Positions 25,952 through 34,049 of a DNA stretch of 64,000 nt are shown here, piece by piece. The position numbers and the translations under genes are program-made. A model generated the notes under the pieces. The model was not told the DNA's origin and made no database searches. It saw only the letters and a list, made by a program, of their open reading frames with translations. Within the stretch, counting starts at the first letter, position 1; each line of letters starts with the position of its first letter. Origin of the DNA: an uncultured Dehalococcoidia bacterium (GTDB taxonomy: Bacteria > Chloroflexota > Dehalococcoidia > Lucifugimonadales > UBA3495); NCBI GenBank assembly GCA_958295765.1, contig CATQHB010000002.1, positions 462,424-526,423 on the forward strand, in the 5' to 3' direction.

Positions 25952-25968
25952 GGGGGGGGGGGGGGGGG
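25952..25968. repeat. 17-base G homopolymer upstream of the R-M genes
   Basis: An uninterrupted run of 17 G (C on the coding strand) about 100 bases before the methyltransferase. A frame through the tract could join an upstream open frame to the methyltransferase if the run were one base longer. Such tracts are typical phase-variation switches. Confidence 0.85.
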
Positions 25969-26091
25969 ATTTATATGTTCATTATCGGGAGTCAAAACGC
26001 GCGCGATTATCGCGCCGGATACCCGCCGGCGCAAGAGGGGGGTTAGGTGCCTGGCCGGGCCTTTCGGTGCTCGCCCTGAGAGCAAGTGTCC

Positions 26092-26205
26092 CGCTCATCC
26101 TGAGCTTGTCGCAGGATGCCGGGGTGGTTCGACCGGCTCACCATAAGCGGCTGCTTGGTGTTATTCTCACCATAAGCGGCTGCCTGAGGTAATTCGACAA
26201 CCGGA
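26092..26205. repeat. Family-B inverted repeat with direct CACCATAAGCGGCTGC units
   Basis: CGCTCATCCTGAGCTTGTCG pairs with a GGTTCGACCGGCTCACCATA arm. CACCATAAGCGGCTGCTTGG then repeats as a second copy at about 26167. The gap 25853-26225 contains only this and the G tract. Confidence 0.7.
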
Positions 26206-26225
26206 AGGCCATGAGCGGTTGCGGC

Positions 26226-26549
26226 TTAAACCCCGCCTCGACCGCCGCGGCCACCGCCGCCCCGGTGTTTGTGGCTGTCGGACCAATACAGGTCCTTGGC
26301 CTCCATATAGCGGTCGGTCAGCATTTCCGAGGCGGTTTTGCCGGCGTCGGGGGGCCTCGGCGCATAGCCGCTTTCCTGGACCACCCGCCGGAAAACCTCC
26401 TGAGCGCGCTTCAGGATGCGATAAGAGCCAAGCAACTCACCGCTGCGGAGGACGTGATACTTGCCGTCATCCGGCACGGCCTCGGTAGCCCGTTCAATGG
26501 AAAGGTTCAGGTCCGGGATGGACTGGCGGTAGAAATCTCCCTGTGCCAT
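26226..26549 (-). CDS. Conserved-looking small protein with Gly/Arg-rich tail
   Basis: A 107-residue protein I do not recognise. Residues 1-92 are mixed helical with the charged sequence SYRILKRAQEVFRRVVQESG near residue 42 and a TDRYMEAKDLYWSDSH segment near 80. The last ~14 residues are almost only Gly and Arg (HRGGGGRGGRGG), a pattern seen in nucleic-acid-binding tails. ATG start. It stands alone between repeat-rich gaps. Confidence 0.5.
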   Translation of the reverse strand: MAQGDFYRQSIPDLNLSIERATEAVPDDGKYHVLRSGELLGSYRILKRAQEVFRRVVQESGYAPRPPDAGKTASEMLTDRYMEAKDLYWSDSHKHRGGGGRGGRGGV

Positions 26550-26646
26550 ATTGCCTCCCGCGCCATTATACCGCGAAAAGGGGCGGGGCGATTATCCCAT
26601 CCTTCGACAAGCTCAGGATGAGCGGGGATTAGCTTGATATGCGCAA

Positions 26647-26667
26647 GGGCGGGTTATAAACCCGCCC
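26647..26667. repeat. Short GGGCGGGTTATAAACCCGCCC hairpin
   Basis: Near-perfect hairpin of the same family as 14555-14578, 61436-61460 and 61531-61547. It lies just beyond the 3' end of the E1 beta gene and may end its transcript. Confidence 0.55.
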
Positions 26668-26702
26668 CTACAGAACAATACCAATACCCCGACAACCAAT
26701 CC

Positions 26703-27746
26703 CTACCGGCCCGTCACCAACCCCCGCGCCGTCTTTACCACCCGCGCCGCGTTGGGCAGGTAGGCGTCCTCCAGCGGGCGGCTGTAGGGCACCGGCGTGT
26801 GGGGCGCCGTTACCCGGGAGGGCGGCGCGTCCAGGTAGTCAAAGGCTTCCTCGGCCACCCGGGCGCAAATGTCCGAGGCCAGGCTGCAAATCGGCGTGTC
26901 CTCGTCCACCACCACCAGCCGATGCGTCCGCCGCACCGAGTCGATAATCAGGTCATAGTCAATCGGCGAAACGCTGAGCAGGTCCACCACCTCGGCGTTC
27001 ACCCCCTCCGGCGCCAGCGCCTCCGCCGCCTCGGTGCAAACCCAGGTCATCCGGGAGATGCCCACCAGGGTGATGTCCGAGCCGGAACGGACGGTGCGGG
27101 CCTTGCCCAGGGGAATGGCGTAGGGTTCCTCCGGCACCGGGCCGGTATTCCCGTACAGCCCCTTATGCTCAAAGTAAACCACCGGGTCGTCGTCCCGAAT
27201 GGCGGCGATGAGCAGCCCCTTGGCGGTGTAGGGGTCGGAAGGCGCCACCCCCTTGAGGCCGGGGATGTGGCTGAAAATGGAGTAGAAGGACTCGGAGTGT
27301 TGGGCGGCGCTGCCGAACCCGGCCCCGATGCGGGTCAGCATGGTAAACGGCACCTTGACCTGGCCGCCGAACATATAGCGCATCTTGGCGGCGTTATTCA
27401 GCAGTTGGTCCATACAGACGCCGACAAAGTCCACGAACATCAACTCAGCGACGGCGCGCATCCCGGTGGAGGCGGCCCCGATGGCCGTGCCGACAAAGGC
27501 GGCCTCGGAGAGGGGCGTGTCCAGCACCCGCTGGTTGCCGAACTGCTGAATCAGCCCCACGGTGGTGCGGAACGGGCCGCCCCAGGCGTCCACGATGCCC
27601 AGGTGTTCCCGGCCGGCGCCCCCGGCGATTTCCTCGCCCATAATGATGACCGTCTCATCCCGCTCCATTTCCTGGCGCAGGGCTTCGTTAATGGCCTCGC
27701 GGTAGCGCAGTTCCCGGGTGGTAGTGGGGGTCATGGCGGTGGTCAT
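26703..27746 (-). CDS. 2-oxoacid dehydrogenase E1 beta subunit (pyruvate/acetoin dehydrogenase type)
   Basis: A 347-residue transketolase-fold beta subunit of a thiamine-diphosphate E1 enzyme. Typical segments: ALRQEMERDETVIIMGEEIA at the start, RVLDTPLSEAAFVGTAIGAA, ELMFVDFVG, and the GKARTVRSGSDITLVGISRM start of the C-terminal domain. ATG at 27746 with AGGAGA upstream. Its alpha partner is at 29793-30800; both face the same way but are separated by two R-M genes. No E2 or E3 gene is seen. It could serve pyruvate, acetoin or branched-chain oxoacids. Confidence 0.93.
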   Translation of the reverse strand: MTTAMTPTTTRELRYREAINEALRQEMERDETVIIMGEEIAGGAGREHLGIVDAWGGPFRTTVGLIQQFGNQRVLDTPLSEAAFVGTAIGAASTGMRAVAELMFVDFVGVCMDQLLNNAAKMRYMFGGQVKVPFTMLTRIGAGFGSAAQHSESFYSIFSHIPGLKGVAPSDPYTAKGLLIAAIRDDDPVVYFEHKGLYGNTGPVPEEPYAIPLGKARTVRSGSDITLVGISRMTWVCTEAAEALAPEGVNAEVVDLLSVSPIDYDLIIDSVRRTHRLVVVDEDTPICSLASDICARVAEEAFDYLDAPPSRVTAPHTPVPYSRPLEDAYLPNAARVVKTARGLVTGR

Positions 27747-27843
27747 GGTGTTTCTCCTTCCTTTGGATTGGCGCCAACCTCGGCGGCGGGACTATTAGTA
27801 CGGAACCCTTTAATGCTGCTGGATTGTATTGAATCGCCTCAAT

Positions 27844-28806
27844 TTACCGATTGCCTTGACTTGCCAGGGGGCTATCTACCGCCGGGACATAACCGGCTTC
27901 CTTTTCCAGGAGAATAAATTGTTCCACTTCTCTGACCGGTTCTTTGACCGAGTTGGTTGGCTGGTAATTAGTAATGATTGCTTCCAGCATCGGCTTTCGG
28001 TTTTTCTCGTAGGCGCCAACGTGATAAAAGTGCTCTTGAGTCAAAATCGGAAATTCGCTCCAAAGTTCCTGGATAAACCGGTTCTCCCGGTGCCGATTGC
28101 TATGCCAGGTGGACAACATAAACCGGGCGCGGGTGTTCTTCAAGCTGCCATACAACCGGTTTTCCTGGCGTTCATCCCAGGGGTGATAGTAGTCAACGTG
28201 CCGGCCAACGTAGGGCGGATCGCAATATACGAAATCCCGGCTGGCAGCATCCTGAATCGTTTTCTGGAAGTCCTGGCAGACAAAGCTCCAGTCCAGCATC
28301 CGGGTGGCTGCGCTAAAGCCCTCCACCTGGTTGACTATTTTCGTAATGTAGGCCGGCGCGAATCGCTGCGGCTTGTGCCCATAGGGAACATTAAAATGTC
28401 CCTTACTATTGAACCGGACGACCCCATTAAAGCAAGACCGATTGAGGAATAGGAAATCCAGGGGGCAGCCATAGGAATTGAAACGCTCCCTGACCCGGTA
28501 ATAGTGTTCCTCTCCTCCGGTTGCCAGCCGGGAGCCTTCCCGTTCCAGGAAAACCCTCGTTTTCTGACCGTCTATTTCCCCATCCTGGATCGCCTGGTAA
28601 AACCGAATCATGTGGGGGTTGGTATCCGCCAGTATTGCCTTCTGGGGCAGTATGTTTAGAACAACTACCCCGGAACCCAGAAACGGTTCAATCCATACCC
28701 CTTCAGGGTCCCGGTCCAGGTATCGCGATATAGCCGGGACCAGCTTGGTCTTGATGCCCTGGCATTTTAGCGGCGGCACGCGCACTCGCAAATCATCCCC
28801 CACCAC
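27844..28806 (-). CDS. EcoRV-type DNA adenine methyltransferase
   Basis: A Dam-family N6-adenine methyltransferase of about 320 residues. It resembles M.EcoRV, as I remember that sequence, along its whole length. RVRVPPLKCQGIKTKLVPAI is near the start, with WIEPFLGSGVV as the SAM site, LDFLFLNRSCFNGVVRFNSK in the middle, the catalytic FVYCDPPYVGRHVDYY and HFYHVGAYEKNRKPMLEA near the end. By that likeness it should methylate an adenine in GATATC. The exact start is uncertain: GTG 28806, GTG 28803 and GTG 28785 are all possible, and the frame is open to TTG 28869. Base composition is less GC-rich than neighbours. Confidence 0.9.
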   Translation of the reverse strand: MVGDDLRVRVPPLKCQGIKTKLVPAISRYLDRDPEGVWIEPFLGSGVVVLNILPQKAILADTNPHMIRFYQAIQDGEIDGQKTRVFLEREGSRLATGGEEHYYRVRERFNSYGCPLDFLFLNRSCFNGVVRFNSKGHFNVPYGHKPQRFAPAYITKIVNQVEGFSAATRMLDWSFVCQDFQKTIQDAASRDFVYCDPPYVGRHVDYYHPWDERQENRLYGSLKNTRARFMLSTWHSNRHRENRFIQELWSEFPILTQEHFYHVGAYEKNRKPMLEAIITNYQPTNSVKEPVREVEQFILLEKEAGYVPAVDSPLASQGNR

Positions 28807-29719
28807 GCCGTCGCCGGGACCGGGGGACAACTTGCGTCTCGTCGCCGCCCCGGTATTTGACGAAATCAATCAGATTGCGGATGGTGCGGGTATCACCCGC
28901 CGGGTCTCTGATGGTGATGCTGTCATAATTCATCCAATAATCATCAAACCAATCCTCGCCGAGTTCAGAGAACATACCATTTCCCGCAACTATGTCATCA
29001 ATCCTGGTGATGCTGCCGATATTTGCCGTATTGCCGCTGCCTCTCCGGTCGCTGGCAATTTTCCATTTTTCCTGCACGAAGAACTGAATGTCCCGAATTA
29101 CTGAAACAATAGACGTAAGGTCATCCAATTGATAGGTCTTCGTTTCGTTTAGTGATTCGTCCGCGCTTCGCGAATAGATGATTCCCAAACAAAAGTGGCT
29201 CAAGTAGTCTCGATAGGGGAACTGAATGTTCTTGGTGCTGTTGCGATTCTTGAAGTATTCCCCGTGCGACCCTAGGGTAAAGCCGTTGCAAAAGTCCGGG
29301 GCGCCGGCAACTCGATAGGTCGTCTTAAAGTCAACCGCAAACTTTACCTCTGGATTTGTTTGCTTTACGAAAGAAAGATCCGGGTAATAGTTTTGATGTT
29401 CGGCGAGAACCAATCCAAAGCCATTCTGCTCGGCAAATAGCAGGAGCTTCGGGAAAAGGTGTATTTCCAGTATCTTGGACACGACTTTAGTGTCGGCTGA
29501 AATAGCATATATGTTGCGATAAGCGTCGATGAAACCCTTGACGGCCCACTGTCCGTCCTGCGCCTGCACCGCGCCGCCAAGGTCGGCGACAAAGCTGGTT
29601 AGAGCCTCCTGGAAGGACGCTTTCTCTGCTTCCCTATCCAATTCAATCTCCGGCTTGCAGTGAGCAGTGGCGAAAACACCCCAACGGTAAATCGCTCCTA
29701 CGCGGATAGGCCGGAACAT
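28793..29719 (-). CDS. EcoRV-type Type II restriction endonuclease
   Basis: A 308-residue protein resembling R.EcoRV. The catalytic set is intact: YYPDLSFV (D114), then FAVDFKTTY (D130, K132), with the same 16-residue D-to-D spacing as EcoRV D74/D90. FTLGSHGEYFKNRNSTKNIQ matches the EcoRV recognition-loop region, and DRRGSGNTANIGSI matches its GSGNTTNIGSI segment. It is about 60 residues longer than EcoRV, mostly at the N-terminus, so the real start may be later than ATG 29719. The gene overlaps the methyltransferase start, giving a compact R-M operon. Predicted to cut GATATC. Confidence 0.9.
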   Translation of the reverse strand: MFRPIRVGAIYRWGVFATAHCKPEIELDREAEKASFQEALTSFVADLGGAVQAQDGQWAVKGFIDAYRNIYAISADTKVVSKILEIHLFPKLLLFAEQNGFGLVLAEHQNYYPDLSFVKQTNPEVKFAVDFKTTYRVAGAPDFCNGFTLGSHGEYFKNRNSTKNIQFPYRDYLSHFCLGIIYSRSADESLNETKTYQLDDLTSIVSVIRDIQFFVQEKWKIASDRRGSGNTANIGSITRIDDIVAGNGMFSELGEDWFDDYWMNYDSITIRDPAGDTRTIRNLIDFVKYRGGDETQVVPRSRRRRGGG

Positions 29720-29792
29720 CCACCGATACCTGGTAATCCAAAACTTCCGCTCAGCGGCGCTGGACGGCTAAACTTCCAACCTGAACTTCCCG

Positions 29793-30800
29793 CTAAACTT
29801 CCAGATTGATGCCCCGGCGCATCAGGTCCAGCGGGTAATCAACGTAAACGTCCTCGTAGATTTCCTCCAGGGCGGGCAGCGGGCTTTCGTCGGCGAACCG
29901 GATGGCGTCCTCCATCAACTCCTGGGCCTCCAGGTCCATAAAGTCCAGTTCGTCAATGGACACCAGGCCCCCCGGCGCCACCCTTTCCCGGAACAGCAGC
30001 AGCGGGTCCCGGCCCCGCCAGTAGTCCTGCTCCTCCTGGGTGCGGTAGCTCAGCGGATTGTCAAAGACGGTGTGGCCGTAGTAGCGGTAGGTGCGACACT
30101 CCAGCAGGGAGGGGCCTTCGCCGGCCCGCGCCCGCTGTACCGCCTGGCCGGCCGCCTCAAAGACATCAAAAACGTCCATCCCGTCCACGTGGACGCCGGG
30201 CATATCGTAGCCGGCGGCCCGGTCGGCTACCCGGGCGGTGGAGAGGGCGTATTCCACCGGAGTTGACTCGGCGTAGCCGTTGTTTTCACAGCAGAAAATC
30301 ACCGGCAGTTTCCAGACCGAGGCCAGGTTCATACATTCGTGCAGCACGCCCTGGTTGGCCCCGCCGTCGCCAAAGAAGGCTACGGCCACCCGCCCCAGGC
30401 GGCGCAGCTTGGAGGTGAGGGCCGCGCCGACGGCCAGGGGTACGCTGGCGGCCACCACGCCGTTGGTGCCCAACATCCCCTTGCTCATATCGGCAATGTG
30501 CATCGAGCCGCCCTTGCCCTTGTTGGGGCCGGTAACCCGCCCGAAAAGCTCGGCCATCATCAGCTTGGGGTCAACCCCCTTGGCGATGCAATGGCCGTGT
30601 CCCCGGTGGGTGCTGCCAATGTAGTCCTCATTGGTCAGATGGGCGCAGATGCCGGTAGGCACCGCCTCCTGGCCGGCCGAGGAGTGCACCGAGCCGGACA
30701 TCCCCCGCTGGCCGGTTTCCGGTATGCCCCGTTCCTCAAAATGCCGGATGGTGGTCATCGTCCGATACAGGTAGAGCAACATATTGCGGTCAAGTTCCAT
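29793..30800 (-). CDS. 2-oxoacid dehydrogenase E1 alpha subunit (pyruvate/acetoin dehydrogenase type)
   Basis: A 335-residue thiamine-diphosphate-binding alpha subunit. Clear marks: RGMSGSVHSSAGQEAVPTGI, STHRGHGHCIAKGVDP, KGGSMHIADMSKGMLG and the ThDP motif GDGGANQG...NNGYAEST (GDG to NN). ATG 30800 chosen because GGGGGGAA lies just before it; an upstream start at 30863 lacks this. It forms an alpha2beta2 E1 with the product of 26703-27746. The EcoRV-type R-M genes separate the two, with only 73 bases between this stop and the endonuclease start. Confidence 0.93.
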   Translation of the reverse strand: MELDRNMLLYLYRTMTTIRHFEERGIPETGQRGMSGSVHSSAGQEAVPTGICAHLTNEDYIGSTHRGHGHCIAKGVDPKLMMAELFGRVTGPNKGKGGSMHIADMSKGMLGTNGVVAASVPLAVGAALTSKLRRLGRVAVAFFGDGGANQGVLHECMNLASVWKLPVIFCCENNGYAESTPVEYALSTARVADRAAGYDMPGVHVDGMDVFDVFEAAGQAVQRARAGEGPSLLECRTYRYYGHTVFDNPLSYRTQEEQDYWRGRDPLLLFRERVAPGGLVSIDELDFMDLEAQELMEDAIRFADESPLPALEEIYEDVYVDYPLDLMRRGINLEV

Positions 30801-30961
30801 AATTCCCCCCAGTTTTGCCAACAGCGGCGCGCCAAGCGGCCCGGATAGCCCAATTTTCCCCATAGTAGCACGGAGGCAAGGGATGTCAATAGAGGCAAGC
30901 CTTTCGCCAAGGCCGGCGTAAAGTCAGCGCCAGGAACAAAATCCTCGCACCAGAACGAAGT

Positions 30962-31190
30962 CCGCTCATGGTGAGCCTGTCGAACCACCCTGCCCTATCC
31001 TGTGGGGCATACCGTAGGGGCGTTTCGCGAAACGCCCCTACGTGGCACGTCTCCCCGGTCCAACGGTTCATCCTTCGACAGGCTCAGGATGAGCGGGAGT
31101 AGTCAAGGTGATTAAGTCCGCTCATCCTAATCCGGTCATCCGCCCATGGTAATCCGGTCATCCGCTCATGGTGAGCCGGTCGAACCACCC
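30962..31190. repeat. Family-B repeats and a TTTCGCGAAA hairpin
   Basis: A family-B arm at 30962-30990 (CGCTCATGGTGAGCCTGTCG) pairs with 31073-31095. Between them 31013-31042 is a palindrome, CGTAGGGGCGTTTCGCGAAA plus its completing arm. Another half copy is at 31157-31187. The gap 30801-31165 has no gene. Confidence 0.75.
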
Positions 31191-32041
31191 CACACCCGCA
31201 CCGGCGCACCCACTCCCAACCCCAACACTTGGGCCGCGCTGCCATCAGGAACGGCGATTTCCAAATACCCGTTGCTGCCGATGAGGGCAATCAAGCTGTC
31301 GCCATCAGCATCAGCATCGTGGAAAGTACGGCTCAAACGGGAGATACGGCGCAGGCCGATTGCCACCATTATCGGCGCAGCGTTGCTATCGCCGGCAGGG
31401 AGTTCGGCGGCGGGGATGTTGGTAATCAGGTTGCCGAACCGGTCGGCATAAATCACTTCACCTACCAGTTCATTGCCCCGGCGGGTTGGTTCCGGCGGGG
31501 GCTGCCAGACCAGGTCGGTTACCGGCTCCCCCAGCCTTGGCGGGGCAAAGCCCCGGGACAGGTGGGCGGCGGCCGGCGCAAACACATCCCGCCCGTGAAA
31601 GGTATTGCTCACCGGGTTGAGCCGGTAACGGGGGTTGGTCAGCGCATAGGCCGTCAAGCCCGGTGGCAGGGGAATATGGCCGGGCCGCGCCGCCGACTCC
31701 AGGGCCGACGGTTCGGGCAACGCTGCCAGATAACCCTTGAGGACGTGGCTGAGCAGCCCGTTATCCGGGGCCAGAAACTTGGCGGTTGGCGTTACCAGCA
31801 GCACCGCGCGCCGTTCCGTGCCTACTCCGGGGTCAACTACGGCAACGTGAATCGTATCCGGCGGAAAGTAGGGGCAGTTGACGCCCAGGACAAAGGACGC
31901 CTGCCCCACGTTCTGCGGCTGAATATCGTGGGTCAGGTCAATGATAGCGGCCTGGGGGTTGATGTTGAGAATTACTCCCTTCATCACCCCGACAAAGGCA
32001 TCACTCAGGCCAAAATCGGTGGTCAGGACTATGGGAGGCAT
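31166..32041 (-). CDS. SAM hydroxide adenosyltransferase (DUF62 family)
   Basis: A 291-residue member of the fluorinase/chlorinase-like family in which hydroxide attacks S-adenosylmethionine, giving adenosine and methionine. Recognised by IVLTTDFGLSDAFVGVMKGV at the start, IIDLTHDIQPQNV, VHVAVVDPGVGTERRAV-type sequence near 70, and APDNGLLSH near residue 92. The C-terminal domain has EVIYADRFGNLITNIP. The Asp-Arg-His hydrolase-type set cannot be confirmed without alignment. The 3' end runs into family-B repeat sequence, so the last residues (GAPVRVWGGSTGSP) may be repeat-derived. Confidence 0.9.
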   Translation of the reverse strand: MPPIVLTTDFGLSDAFVGVMKGVILNINPQAAIIDLTHDIQPQNVGQASFVLGVNCPYFPPDTIHVAVVDPGVGTERRAVLLVTPTAKFLAPDNGLLSHVLKGYLAALPEPSALESAARPGHIPLPPGLTAYALTNPRYRLNPVSNTFHGRDVFAPAAAHLSRGFAPPRLGEPVTDLVWQPPPEPTRRGNELVGEVIYADRFGNLITNIPAAELPAGDSNAAPIMVAIGLRRISRLSRTFHDADADGDSLIALIGSNGYLEIAVPDGSAAQVLGLGVGAPVRVWGGSTGSP

Positions 32042-32143
32042 AGCATTATCAGCAGTAGAAAACCCGCCGCCGCCGCATTTCTACGCCGGAAAACGCCCGC
32101 AACCAAGCGGCGCAACGGCGCGGCGGAACATCGGGTTGTCCGG

Positions 32144-32362
32144 TCAGCCGGAGTATAGCATCACGCTGAGGGCGGATACCAGGATGAACACCACCGACAG
32201 GGCGATAGTAAATTGGAACAGGGTCTTTTCCAGGCCCCGGCGGGTGCGGACGGTGGATTGGGCGCTGCCGAACAGCCCGCTGCCCCCCTCCTTGACCTGG
32301 CTCAGGATAATCAACACCAGCACTACGGATACCAGAATCTGGGCGATGTTAAGGTATATCAC
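32144..32362 (-). CDS. secG: Protein-export membrane protein SecG
   Basis: A 72-residue SecG, the small accessory subunit of the SecYEG translocon. Two hydrophobic helices (residues 4-22 and 50-70) flank the conserved loop VKEGGSGLFGSAQSTVRTRR, which matches the family's GGLFGG-type loop. ATG start. It follows gatB by 43 bases on the same strand and is likely cotranscribed. Confidence 0.92.
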   Translation of the reverse strand: MIYLNIAQILVSVVLVLIILSQVKEGGSGLFGSAQSTVRTRRGLEKTLFQFTIALSVVFILVSALSVMLYSG

Positions 32363-32405
32363 GGCTACCTCGGTTTATTGCTTGGGGCGCCGGGGAAAGC
32401 GCCAG

Positions 32406-33896
32406 CTAGGGTGTTCCTTCGGCATCCCGGATTGCTACCAGGCCGGCCTGCACCAGTTCCAGGGCCAACTCCGGCTTGGCCTGGCCGCGGGTCAACTTCA
32501 TCACCTGGCCCACCAGAAAGCGGGCCGCCGTCTCCTTGCCCTTGACGTAATCGGCTACGGCTTGAGGATTGTCGGCCAGCGCCTGGGCCACCGCCGCCTC
32601 GACTACTGAGGAGTCGTTAATCTGGCTGTAGCCCTTTTCCCGGACTATTTTAGCAGGTTCCGCGCCGCTGGTGAAAGCCTCTTCCAGCACCGTCTTGGCG
32701 ATGGTTCCGCTGAGGGTTCCGGCATCAATCAAGGCCAGCAGTTCCACCAGGTGAGCCGGCGTTACCCGAACCTCGGTGATGTCCCGGTTTTCCAGGTTCA
32801 TCAACCGGCTCAAGTCCCCCAGCATCCAGTTGCTGACGTTCTTGGCAAAGGTTTTTGTATCCGGGCCGGCTGGGGGCCGGAGGGCCAGCGCCGCCTCAAA
32901 GTAGTCGGCCATTGCGCGGGTGCCGGTAAGCAGGTCGGCGTCGTACCGGGGCAAGCCGTACTCCTCAATAAAGCGGGCCTTGCGCCGGTCGGCCAGTTCC
33001 GGCAGGCGGCGGCGTATCTCCTCAACCCAGCCGGCAGCCACCGCCAGGGGGGGCAGGTCCGGCTCCGGGAAGTAGCGGTAATCGTGGGCGTGTTCCTTGC
33101 TGCGCTGGGAGACGGTAACGCCCCGTTCCTCGACCCAGCCGCGGGTTTCCTGAACGATGCGCCCGCCGTCCTCCAGGATGCGCTGCTGCCGTTCCACCTC
33201 ATAGTTCAGGGCCAGATAGACCGCCCGGAAACTGTTCATATTCTTGACTTCGGTGCGAGTGCCGAACTCGGCGCTGCCGGCCGGCCGGAGGCTGACGTTG
33301 GCGTCGCAGCGGAAGTTGCCATCCTGCATATTGGCCGAGGACACGCCCAGGTATTGCATTATGGAGTGCAGGGTAACCAGGTAGGCGCGGGCCTCCTCCG
33401 GGGAGCGCAGGTCGGGGGCGCTGACCACTTCCATCAAAGGCACCCCGGCCCGGTTCACGTCCACCAGGCTGTAAGCGTCTCCGGCGGCCTCAGGAAAATG
33501 CTGGAGCTTGGCCGCGTCCTCCTCCAGATGCACCCGCATTACGCCGACGGACTTGGCCGCGCCGTCCAGGTCAATCTCCAGCGCGCCCTCCTCGGCCAGG
33601 GGCAGGTCATACTGGGACACCTGGTAGCCCTTCATCAAGTCCGGGTAGGGATAGTTCTTGCGGTCAAACTTGGAGTAGCCCGGTATGCGGCAGCCCAGGG
33701 CCAAGCCGGTCATAATAGTGTATTCCACCGCCTTGCGGTTGATGACCGGCAAAGCGCCGGGCAGACCCAGGCACACCGGACAGACCCGGCTGTTGGCCGG
33801 CGCGTTCTGGTAGTCGGCCGGACAGCCGCAGAACATCTTGCTCCGGGTCTGCAACTGAACGTGAACTTCCAAGCCAATGACGGTTTCGTACTGCAT
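32406..33896 (-). CDS. gatB: Aspartyl/glutamyl-tRNA amidotransferase subunit B
   Basis: A 496-residue GatB, the kinase/tRNA-binding subunit that helps turn Glu-tRNA(Gln) or Asp-tRNA(Asn) into the amidated form. ATG 33896 is clear: it starts MQYETVIGLEVHVQLQTRSK. The zinc site CGCPADYQN...CPVCLGLPG, the FDRKNYPYPDLMKGYQVSQY segment, VDVNRAGVPLMEVV and MQDGNFRCDANVSLRP are all present. The C-terminal YqeY-like tail domain (residues ~350-496) is complete. gatA and gatC are not in the window. Confidence 0.97.
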   Translation of the reverse strand: MQYETVIGLEVHVQLQTRSKMFCGCPADYQNAPANSRVCPVCLGLPGALPVINRKAVEYTIMTGLALGCRIPGYSKFDRKNYPYPDLMKGYQVSQYDLPLAEEGALEIDLDGAAKSVGVMRVHLEEDAAKLQHFPEAAGDAYSLVDVNRAGVPLMEVVSAPDLRSPEEARAYLVTLHSIMQYLGVSSANMQDGNFRCDANVSLRPAGSAEFGTRTEVKNMNSFRAVYLALNYEVERQQRILEDGGRIVQETRGWVEERGVTVSQRSKEHAHDYRYFPEPDLPPLAVAAGWVEEIRRRLPELADRRKARFIEEYGLPRYDADLLTGTRAMADYFEAALALRPPAGPDTKTFAKNVSNWMLGDLSRLMNLENRDITEVRVTPAHLVELLALIDAGTLSGTIAKTVLEEAFTSGAEPAKIVREKGYSQINDSSVVEAAVAQALADNPQAVADYVKGKETAARFLVGQVMKLTRGQAKPELALELVQAGLVAIRDAEGTP

Positions 33897-34049
33897 CGCT
33901 CGGTTAGTATAGCAGGGGGTGAAGGATGAAACAACGGATGGGTTGATTGCGCCGTGATTCCGTCCGGCGCCGAAATCCAGGAAAGGGAAAACCCGGACGC
34001 TCACTCCGCAAATATGGAATAGTTAGTTGAAGGAGCCTTATTGAAGGGG

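Noticed and set aside
25795-26085. Open frame through the G17 tract upstream of the methyltransferase
   Set aside because: As it stands it leaves the methyltransferase frame and has no domain; it is mentioned only as the possible partner frame in a phase switch.
26634-27917. Plus-strand open frame over the E1 beta gene
   Set aside because: Antisense shadow; the minus-strand E1 beta gene has all family motifs.
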